Below, piece by piece: positions 1 through 5,137 of a stretch of 5,137 nucleotides of DNA; within the stretch, counting starts at the first letter, position 1; each line of letters starts with the position of its first letter. The DNA is taken from positions 1 through 5,137 of the forward strand of contig CAITBU010000034.1 in NCBI GenBank assembly GCA_903890595.1, given 5' to 3'. This stretch comes from an uncultured Holophagaceae bacterium. GTDB lineage: Bacteria > Acidobacteriota > Holophagae > Holophagales > Holophagaceae. A program made the position numbers and the translations under genes. The notes beneath the pieces were generated by a model. It was given only the letters and a program-made list of their open reading frames with translations. It did not search any database and had not been told where the DNA came from.

Positions 1-1
1 C

Positions 2-2638
2 CTCTGGATCGCCACCTCCGAGCCTGGCCTCTACCGGATGGAGCGAGGCGCTTTCCGCGCCTTCGGCCCGGCGGAAGGACTGCCCGGCGGCCCCATCCGC
101 CGCCTCCTCCGGGACCGAGCCGGAACCCTCTGGGCCGCCCCTGTGGAAGGCCCCCTGCTCCGCTTCGATGGCGTTCGCTTCCAGCCCGTGCCCTCTGACT
201 CCGCCCAGCTAAGGATCCGCGCCCTGGCGGAGGGCCCGGATGGCACCCTCTGGGTTGGCACCACGGCCTCGGGGCTCTGGCGCCTGGACAAGGGCCGCCT
301 GGTCCTCGCCGCCCTCACGGCTGCCGAGATCACCTCTCTGGAGGTCGGAGCCCAAGGGGAGCTTTGGGTCGGCACCCAGCGCCAAGGCCTATTGACCTTC
401 CAAGAGGGCCGCCTCGAGACCCCTGCCTGGGCGCGCAGAGGACTGCCCACCCGGCCGATCAGCATCCTGCGCCAGGACCGCCAAGGCAGCCTGTGGATTG
501 GTTTCGAAGGGGCCGGGCTCTACCGCCACGCCCCCAACGGTCACCTGGAACCGGCCCTCCCCTCAGCCTCCCCCCACTGGACTCCCGTGAGCCTCCTGGA
601 GGACAGTGCGGGTGCCCTCTGGGTCGGTACCAGCGACCGGGGCCTCCGGGTGATCTATCCCGTGGCCTTCCAGGGCATCCCGGCCGCCGGGGCCGACCCC
701 GAGGTGCCGGTGGCCATGGTCTGCCAGGACCCTGGTGGCACCGTCTGGGGTCTGCTGGGGGACCACACCCTCAGGATCATCCGCCAGGGCCGGGCCGAGC
801 GCCCAGCAGTGCCGGTTCCCCCCGAGCCCATCACCTGCATCTGGCCCCGCCGCTCCGGTGGGCTGTGGGCGGGCACCCGCACCGGGGAGGTGTATATCCT
901 GGGCGGGGGGCCGCTGCGCCGGATGCGCTGGCCCGACGGCCCCCCCCAGGACGCCATCCTTTCCCTGTTCGAGGACGAGGGTGGGGCCCTCTGGGTCGCC
1001 GCCTCCCACCAGGGCCTGCATCGCTTGGCCGCGGATGGCACCGCCACCCTCTATCCCACCGCCCGGGGGGTCGTGGCCATGGCCGGAACCGGCGGGGGGG
1101 GATCCTTCTACCTCGCCAGCCTCAGCCTGGGCCTCGGCGTCCTGGAGGGGGGCCAGCTGCGGTGGCTGGGTCGGGCAGAGGGACTCGGCGCCAGTGGCGC
1201 CCAGTCCCTCCACCTGGACCCTGAAGGCACCCTGTGGGTTGGCACGCCGGAAGGGCTTCGTCGCTATCAGGAGGGGGCTCTCCAGACCCTTCCCGGCCCC
1301 CCTGGTCCCCTCCGGTGGGCCATCCACGGCATCCTGGAAGACCCGGGCCATCGCCTCTGGCTCAGCACGGATCACGGGGTCTTCCGGGTCCCGCGGGCCG
1401 CTCTGGAGGGCGCCCTGGGCCGGGGGAGCAGCCTCTCGCCCACCCTGTTTGATCACCACGACGGCATGCCCTCGCGGGAGACCAGCGGCGGCGCCCAGCC
1501 CGCAGCCTGGTACAGCCGGGAAGGCGACCTCTGGTTCCCCACCGGACGGGGGCTGAGCCGAACCCCGGGAGGGACACCGCCGCTGCCCGAGCCCCCCCTG
1601 CGCCTGCACCTCCTGAAAGCCGAGGGAGATGAGACCGTGCTACCGGAGGGCCGCCCCGTCCATGTTCCGCCGGGTACCCGGCGCTTCGAGGTCTACTACA
1701 CCGCCACCTCGCTCACCCGGGCGGATAAGCTCCGCTTCAGGTACCGACTGGAAGGCCTGGACACGGCCTGGAACGAGGTGGGGGATCGCCGCTTTGCCGC
1801 CTACTCCAACTTGCCTCCCGGGTCCTACCGCTTCACCGTGCAGGCCTGGCGCCTGGGAGAGGAGGCCCCGCCCCAGGAGCAGCACCTGGAGATCCAGGTG
1901 GACCCCTTCCTGCACCAGCGTCCCAGCTTCTGGGTAGCCTGCGCCCTGGCCGCAGCCGCCTTCGGGTGGTGGCTGCTGCGTCTGCGCTTTCAGCAGGTCG
2001 CTGCCCGCTCGGCCGTACTGGCGGAGCGGAATCGGATGGCCCGGGAGATCCACGACCACCTGGCCCAGGGCTTCACGGGCGTCCTGCTGCAGCTGGAAGC
2101 GGCCGAAGCCCGCCTGAGCCGCATGGAGGGAGATCCGGAGCCCGTCCTCACCCGCCTGGACCACGCCCGGAACCTCGCCGTGGCCAGCCTGCAGGAGGCC
2201 CGCCGCTCCGTGATGGCCCTCAGCCCTCGGCGAGCCGAGGGGGCCGACCTGCTGAGCGCCCTGAAGACCCTGGCCGACCGCCTCCTGGCCGGGACTGACA
2301 TCCAAGTGGAGCTGGCCCAGACAGGCCAGCCCCGCCGCCTGCGCCCGAAGCTGGAGGACGACCTCCTGCGCATGGCCCAGGAGCTGCTCACCAATGCCCT
2401 CCGGCATGGCCACGCCCGCTGGGTGCGGGCTGTGCTCCACTTTGAAGGCCGGCGAGTGACCCTCACGGTCGAGGATGATGGCCAGGGCTTCAATCCCACG
2501 GCTACGGCCGGGGGTTACGGCATGCGGAGCATCCGCGACACCCTGCACCAGCTGGGCGGCCGCATGGAGATCGACAGCACCCCCGGCTTCGGCTCCCATA
2601 TCACCCTTAGCGTACCCTTCAGGAGATGGCTCCCATGA
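2..2638 (+). CDS. Sensor histidine kinase, beta-propeller (Reg_prop)/Y_Y_Y/HisKA_3 type, 5'-partial
   Basis: Membrane sensor kinase of a two-component system. The frame is open to the window edge, and a propeller repeat (LWIATSEPGLYR) is already under way at position 2, before the first ATG at 38, so the true start lies upstream and any signal peptide is unseen. About 878 residues are visible. Thirteen propeller repeats (LWxGT...GL) run to about 1560. A Y_Y_Y domain follows at about 1679-1905 (FEVYYTATSLT, YRLEGLDTAW, NLPPGSYRF), then one transmembrane segment at about 1928-1987. The HisKA_3 domain carries REIHDHLAQGF, with the phospho-acceptor His at 2051-2053 and the HDxxxQ arrangement linked in NarX/DesK relatives to kinase plus phosphatase activity. 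The HATPase domain has its N-box Asn at 2393-2395 (ELLTNALRHG), DDGQGF at 2474-2491 and GGYGM at 2510-2524. There is no HAMP, PAS or C-terminal receiver, so it is not a one-piece hybrid. Blades are predicted to be periplasmic. The ligand cannot be told from sequence. Confidence 0.95.
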   Translation, partial: LWIATSEPGLYRMERGAFRAFGPAEGLPGGPIRRLLRDRAGTLWAAPVEGPLLRFDGVRFQPVPSDSAQLRIRALAEGPDGTLWVGTTASGLWRLDKGRLVLAALTAAEITSLEVGAQGELWVGTQRQGLLTFQEGRLETPAWARRGLPTRPISILRQDRQGSLWIGFEGAGLYRHAPNGHLEPALPSASPHWTPVSLLEDSAGALWVGTSDRGLRVIYPVAFQGIPAAGADPEVPVAMVCQDPGGTVWGLLGDHTLRIIRQGRAERPAVPVPPEPITCIWPRRSGGLWAGTRTGEVYILGGGPLRRMRWPDGPPQDAILSLFEDEGGALWVAASHQGLHRLAADGTATLYPTARGVVAMAGTGGGGSFYLASLSLGLGVLEGGQLRWLGRAEGLGASGAQSLHLDPEGTLWVGTPEGLRRYQEGALQTLPGPPGPLRWAIHGILEDPGHRLWLSTDHGVFRVPRAALEGALGRGSSLSPTLFDHHDGMPSRETSGGAQPAAWYSREGDLWFPTGRGLSRTPGGTPPLPEPPLRLHLLKAEGDETVLPEGRPVHVPPGTRRFEVYYTATSLTRADKLRFRYRLEGLDTAWNEVGDRRFAAYSNLPPGSYRFTVQAWRLGEEAPPQEQHLEIQVDPFLHQRPSFWVACALAAAAFGWWLLRLRFQQVAARSAVLAERNRMAREIHDHLAQGFTGVLLQLEAAEARLSRMEGDPEPVLTRLDHARNLAVASLQEARRSVMALSPRRAEGADLLSALKTLADRLLAGTDIQVELAQTGQPRRLRPKLEDDLLRMAQELLTNALRHGHARWVRAVLHFEGRRVTLTVEDDGQGFNPTATAGGYGMRSIRDTLHQLGGRMEIDSTPGFGSHITLSVPFRRWLP
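2621..2625 (+). promoter_or_regulatory. Ribosome binding site deciding the response regulator start
   Basis: AGGAG lies inside the last codons of the kinase gene. It is nine bases from the ATG at 2635 but directly abuts the in-frame ATG at 2626. The spacing therefore favours 2635, where the start codon overlaps the kinase stop as ATGA and allows translational coupling. Confidence 0.75.
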
Positions 2639-3279
2639 CCACGCAACCCCCCGCCCGAATCCGCCTGCTCATCGTGGACGACCATCCCATCGTGCGCGAC
2701 GGCTTGGTGTCCATCCTGCATGAAGGCGAGCCGGACCTTGAGGTGGTGGGCGAGGCCGGAGACGGGAAGGAAGGCGTCGCCGCCTGGCGGCGGCTGCGCC
2801 CCAGCGTGACCATCATGGACCTGCAGCTGCCCGAGCTCAGCGGCGTCGAGGCCATCCGCGTGATCCGCGAGGAAGACCCCAAGGCAAACATCCTGGTGCT
2901 CACGACCTTCGACGGCGACGCCGACATCCACCGGGCCATCGAGGCCGGGGCCCTTGGCTACCTGCTCAAGAGCGTGCGGCGGGCCGTGCTCATCGAGGCC
3001 GTGCGGGCCGTGGCGGCCGGGCAGCGCTACCTGCCACCCGCCACGGCGGCGCGCCTGGTGGAGGGCATGGAGCTGGAGCGCCTCACCCCCCGGGAAGCGG
3101 ACGTCCTCCGCCTGCTGGCCCAGGGCGAGCGCAACCGGGAGATCGCCGACGCCCTGGGCCTGGCCGAGCCCACGGTGAAGATCCACGTGAACAACCTGCT
3201 GCGAAAGCTCCAGGCCAAGGACCGCACCGAAGCCGCTGTCATTGCGCTCAAGCGGGGGCTGGTGCACCTGTCCCGCTGA
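2635..3279 (+). CDS. NarL/LuxR-family DNA-binding response regulator
   Basis: Cytoplasmic transcription regulator of 214 residues, normal for the NarL/FixJ family. The receiver domain (about 9-125) has the acidic pair Asp15-Asp16 in VDDHP, the phospho-acceptor Asp62 (TIMDLQLPELSG), the conserved Thr90 (VLTT) and Lys112 (YLLKS), so all catalytic positions are intact. A LuxR-type helix-turn-helix follows (about 147-207): LTPREADVLRLLAQGERNREIA, with recognition region AEPTVKIHVNNLLRKL. The start at 2635 is preferred over the ATG at 2626 (three residues longer) because AGGAG at 2621 is correctly spaced only for 2635. The gene overlaps the upstream kinase stop by four bases, so the two are almost certainly cotranscribed and cognate: the kinase phosphorylates Asp62 and the regulator then binds target promoters. 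Targets are unknown, and no palindromic operator is evident in this window. Confidence 0.96.
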   Translation: MTTQPPARIRLLIVDDHPIVRDGLVSILHEGEPDLEVVGEAGDGKEGVAAWRRLRPSVTIMDLQLPELSGVEAIRVIREEDPKANILVLTTFDGDADIHRAIEAGALGYLLKSVRRAVLIEAVRAVAAGQRYLPPATAARLVEGMELERLTPREADVLRLLAQGERNREIADALGLAEPTVKIHVNNLLRKLQAKDRTEAAVIALKRGLVHLSR

Positions 3280-3327
3280 CACCGCTCGGCGGCAGCAGGA
3301 TGACGGTGCGCAGCCCTCGACTCCGGG
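3280..3327. other. Convergent intergenic spacer, no clear terminator
   Basis: These 48 bases separate the stop of the response regulator (+) from the stop of rny (-). They contain only a small hairpin, CCGC-TCG-GCGG at 3282-3292, with no following T-run on either strand. No convincing intrinsic terminator is seen, so termination may be Rho-dependent or occur inside the opposing gene. Confidence 0.6.
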
Positions 3328-4947
3328 TTAGCGAGCGATCTCGACGGCGCGAAGCTCGCGCATGACCGTGACCTTGATCTGGCCTGGGTACTGCATCTCG
3401 GCCTCCACGCGGCGGGAGACGTCCTTGGCGATCCAGTAGGCCTGGTCGTCATTGACGGTGCCGGCGTCCACCAGGATGCGAATCTCACGACCCGCCTGCA
3501 TGGCAAAGCTCTTCTGCACACCCTTGTAGCTGTTGGCGATGCCCTCCAGCTGCTCCAGGCGCTTCACGTAGGTCTCGAGGATCTCTCGGCGGGCCCCGGG
3601 GCGAGCGGCGCTGAGGGCGTCGGCAGCGGTGATGAGCATGGCCTCCACGGTGCGGGGCTCGAAGTCGCCGTGGTGACAGCTCATGGCATGGATGACGGCC
3701 TCCTTCTCGCCGTAGCGCTGCATCAGCTGCATGCCGATCTCGATGTGCGTGCCCTCCACCTCGCGGTCGATGGCCTTGCCGATGTCGTGGAAGAGCCCGG
3801 CCCGACGCGCAAGACGGCCGTCCGCACCCATCTCTGCAGCCATGTACTCAGCGATCATGGCGACTTCCTTGGTGTGCTCCAGCACGTTCTGCCCGTAGGA
3901 GGTCCGGTAGTTCAGGCGGCCCACCAGCTTGTGCAGCTTGGGGTGGACATCCGGGAAGCCCATCTCGATGCAGGCGGCCTCACCGATCTCCTTGAGGTGC
4001 TGGTCCATGTCCACCTTGACCTTCTCCACCACCTCCTCGATGCGGGCGGGGTGGATGCGGCCATCGGCCAGCAGCTTGAGGATGGACTGGCGGGCCACTT
4101 CGCGGCGGATGGGGTCGAAGCTGGAGACCACGATGCTCTCCGGCGTGTCATCCACGATGAGGTCGCAGCCGGTGGCCTTTTCCAGGGCCCGGATGTTCCG
4201 TCCCTCGCGGCCGATGATGCGTCCCTTGAGGTCATCGCTGGGCAGCTGCACGGAGCTGACAGCCTGCTCGGCCACCACGTCCGAGGCCACCCGCTGGATG
4301 GCGGTGGCAATGGTCCACCGGGCCTTCTTGGCAGCTTCTTCCTGGCTCTCCTCCTCGATGCGCCGCACCAGCTTGGCGGCGTCCATCTTGGCGGCGTATT
4401 CCAGCTGGGAGATCAGCTCCTTCTTGGCGTCGTCCCGGGTGAGTCCGGCGATCTCCTCCAGACGGAGGGACTGGGCCTCGAGCAGCCGCTTGGCTTCGGC
4501 CTGCTGGCCCTCCAGCTTCTCCATCTCGGCCTTGCGCTTCTCCGTGAGGGTCTCCAGGTCCCGGGTCTTCTGGTCCACCTGCTGGAGCTTCTTGTCGAGG
4601 CCCTCCTCCTTGGAGAGCAGCCGCTGCTCCTGCTTCTCCAGGGTCTTCTGGCGCTCGGTCAGCAGCTTCTCGGCCTCGGTCCGGGCCTGAAGGGCCTGCT
4701 CCTTGGCCTTCAGCTCGGACTCCTTGCGGACGCTGTCCGCTTCCTGCTGGCCTCGCTCCCGGAGCCGCTGAGCCTCCCGCTGGGCTTCTGCCAGGAGGCG
4801 CTCCCGCTCGGCCTTGATGTCCAGCTCGGCCTTGGACTGGGCCCGCGAGGCCTCCACCGTGGCCTTCTGGGCCTTGAGATACATGAGCAGCCCCACGCCG
4901 ACGGCGGCGCAGAACATGACTAGAAAAATCCAGGCTATGACATTCAT
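3328..4947 (-). CDS. rny: Ribonuclease Y (membrane-anchored endoribonuclease)
   Basis: RNase Y starts bulk mRNA decay by endonucleolytic cleavage of single-stranded RNA at the inner face of the membrane. The 539 residues fit the family (about 510-530 usual). Domains in order: an N-terminal membrane anchor (about 3-24, IAWIFLVMFCAAVGVGLLMYL); a long, charged, Lys/Glu/Gln-rich coiled coil (about 27-205); a KH RNA-binding domain with GRIIGREGRNIR at 242-253 (GxxG at 246-249); and an HD metal-dependent phosphohydrolase domain with LEHTK (His358), LFHDIGK (His387-Asp388), CHH at 424-426 and AADALSAARPGARRE from 441. The metal ligands look complete. The ATG at 4947 is chosen because it puts the anchor at the extreme N-terminus and has GGAG six bases upstream; an in-frame GTG at 4986 would add 13 residues and has no advantage. 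It converges with the two-component pair and seems functionally independent of it. Confidence 0.97.
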   Translation of the reverse strand: MNVIAWIFLVMFCAAVGVGLLMYLKAQKATVEASRAQSKAELDIKAERERLLAEAQREAQRLRERGQQEADSVRKESELKAKEQALQARTEAEKLLTERQKTLEKQEQRLLSKEEGLDKKLQQVDQKTRDLETLTEKRKAEMEKLEGQQAEAKRLLEAQSLRLEEIAGLTRDDAKKELISQLEYAAKMDAAKLVRRIEEESQEEAAKKARWTIATAIQRVASDVVAEQAVSSVQLPSDDLKGRIIGREGRNIRALEKATGCDLIVDDTPESIVVSSFDPIRREVARQSILKLLADGRIHPARIEEVVEKVKVDMDQHLKEIGEAACIEMGFPDVHPKLHKLVGRLNYRTSYGQNVLEHTKEVAMIAEYMAAEMGADGRLARRAGLFHDIGKAIDREVEGTHIEIGMQLMQRYGEKEAVIHAMSCHHGDFEPRTVEAMLITAADALSAARPGARREILETYVKRLEQLEGIANSYKGVQKSFAMQAGREIRILVDAGTVNDDQAYWIAKDVSRRVEAEMQYPGQIKVTVMRELRAVEIAR

Positions 4948-4953
4948 GGGCGA

Positions 4954-4957
4954 CTCC
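4954..4957 (-). promoter_or_regulatory. Ribosome binding site of rny
   Basis: On the - strand, GGAG (within TTGGAG) sits six bases before the ATG at 4947. This supports that start over the upstream in-frame GTG at 4986. No convincing -35/-10 promoter pair could be picked out between 4958 and 5060. Confidence 0.65.
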
Positions 4958-5019
4958 AAGGAAGAGATCCAAAGAGCCACCAGCACCCGATTGATGAAAA
5001 TCCCCGCTCAGTCGTGGAG

Positions 5020-5135
5020 GCTTGCCGAGTTCCCTAGCTTGTAGGGGGGAAACCAGATTCCCTGGCTAAGGCGCGCTGTCGCGCAGAACGCACAGGTCAG
5101 GGGGAAGGTCTCCCGTTTCGACATACGGAACAAGC
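5020..5135 (-). ncRNA. Candidate structured RNA upstream of rny (possibly 6S-like or an rny leader)
   Basis: This stretch is crowded with complementary arms. An outer stem could pair 5126-5135 with 5020-5027 (GCUUG-UU-CCG with CGGCAAGC, two-base bulge). An inner stem could pair 5098-5106 with 5058-5064 (UUCCCCCUG with CAGGGAA). A GC-rich apical hairpin lies at 5071-5084 (GCGCG-CUGU-CGCGC as read on the + strand). A hairpin on the 3' side of the would-be bubble is at 5032-5046 (CCCUA-CAAGC-UAGGG, - strand). The rod shape with an internal bubble, and the piece GGGAGACCUUCCCCCUGACC, recall the 5' bubble strand of 6S RNA, which in several phyla lies next to zapA and, as I recall, upstream of rny. 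At about 116 nt it is short for 6S (usually 150-200), it may be cut by the window edge, and the match is by eye only. It competes with the coding interpretation of 5066-5137. Confidence 0.27.
5029..5053. repeat. Imperfect inverted repeat upstream of rny
   Basis: GTTCCCTA and TAGGG(GGG)AAAC flank the five-base loop GCTTG. The core CCCTA/TAGGG at 5032-5046 is perfect, and three extra Gs interrupt the outer arms. No T-run follows it on the - strand, so it is not a standard intrinsic terminator. It could be a hairpin in the rny leader, part of a structured RNA, or an operator-like site. Confidence 0.4.
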
Positions 5136-5137
5136 GC
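5066..5137 (-). CDS. Possible 3' end of an upstream gene (tail resembles 5-formyltetrahydrofolate cyclo-ligase), 3'-terminal fragment
   Basis: From the window edge, one - strand frame is open for 23 residues to a TAG at 5066-5068. It reads ALVPYVETGDLPPDLC, then VLRDSAP. The order VP..E..DLP.DL.V resembles the C-terminal tail of 5-formyltetrahydrofolate cyclo-ligase (for example VPRLPHDIPVHKLITED in the Bacillus protein, from memory), but the usual HD is GD here. That gene is a plausible neighbour of rny and zapA. Against it: the fragment is very short, its third-position GC (14 of 23 codons) is lower than in the neighbouring genes, and the region is dense in hairpins. Treat it as an alternative to the structured RNA call, not an addition. 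Confidence 0.2.
   Translation of the reverse strand, partial: ALVPYVETGDLPPDLCVLRDSAP

Noticed and set aside
563..1609. Long - strand open frame (348 codons) opposite the sensor kinase
   Set aside because: High GC removes stop codons from all frames. The translation is Gly/Pro/Ala-rich with no recognisable motif, while the + strand encodes regular propeller blades.
1640..2599. - strand open frame opposite the Y_Y_Y and kinase domains
   Set aside because: It is a shadow of a clear HisKA_3/HATPase coding region, and no family motif is visible.
2515..3282. - strand open frame opposite the response regulator
   Set aside because: It is a shadow of a regulator with an intact receiver and LuxR helix-turn-helix.
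3670..4923. Long + strand open frame (417 codons) opposite rny, rich in Leu and Gly
   Set aside because: It is the antisense shadow of rny. Its Leu/Gly/His-rich low-complexity composition reflects the complement of the Lys/Glu/Gln codons of the coiled coil, and it has no domain-like motifs. RNase Y is unambiguous on the other strand.
4814..5044. Short + strand ORF spanning the rny start
   Set aside because: Most of it is antisense to the rny anchor and leader. It has no ribosome binding site or motif.
5088..5115. Resemblance of CAGGTCAGGGGGAAGG (+ strand) to the SRP RNA core CAGGTCAGGTCCGGAAGGAAGCAG
   Set aside because: The conserved GGAA tetraloop stem and the downstream AGCAGCC strand are absent, so an SRP RNA helix 8 cannot form.
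5008..5124. Small - strand ORF of 38 codons beginning MSKRETFPLTCAFC, containing a CxxC
   Set aside because: It has no evident Shine-Dalgarno, no recognisable family, and lies across the hairpin-dense region. A frame of this length is expected by chance in GC-rich sequence, and the single CxxC is weak evidence.

Overview
This is a GC-rich window (about two thirds G+C by eye, with strong G/C bias at third codon positions). It carries three clear genes. Two + strand genes form a two-component regulatory pair. Converging on them from the - strand is rny, encoding the membrane-anchored endoribonuclease RNase Y. The pairing of a large beta-propeller/Y_Y_Y sensor kinase with a NarL-type regulator, the RNase Y and the high GC would fit an Acidobacteriota genome (for example the Holophagae/Geothrix side) or a deltaproteobacterial-type genome. 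This is inference from gene content only; no rRNA or marker gene is present to fix the taxon.

Layout. Positions 2-2638 (+) hold the sensor histidine kinase, whose 5' end lies outside the window. It has thirteen visible propeller repeats, a Y_Y_Y domain, one membrane segment, a HisKA_3 phospho-acceptor domain and a HATPase domain. Positions 2635-3279 (+) hold its NarL/LuxR-family response regulator, overlapping the kinase by four bases (ATGA) behind an AGGAG ribosome binding site. Positions 3280-3327 are a short convergent spacer. Positions 3328-4947 (-) hold rny. Positions 4948-5137 have no confident gene. The proximal part is the rny leader with its Shine-Dalgarno. The distal part (about 5020-5135) is unusually dense in inverted repeats and could be a small structured RNA, perhaps 6S-like. 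Alternatively, 5066-5137 may be the 3' end of an upstream - strand gene.

How the genes work together. The kinase should sense a ligand outside the cytoplasm through its propellers, pass the signal through one membrane helix, and phosphorylate Asp62 of the adjacent regulator. The regulator would then bind DNA through its C-terminal helix-turn-helix. No target promoter can be identified here. RNase Y is a housekeeping mRNA decay enzyme and is probably unrelated to the two-component pair. I see no mobile element, CRISPR array, tRNA, rRNA or obviously new defence-type system. The most interesting unexplained stretch is the region upstream of rny.
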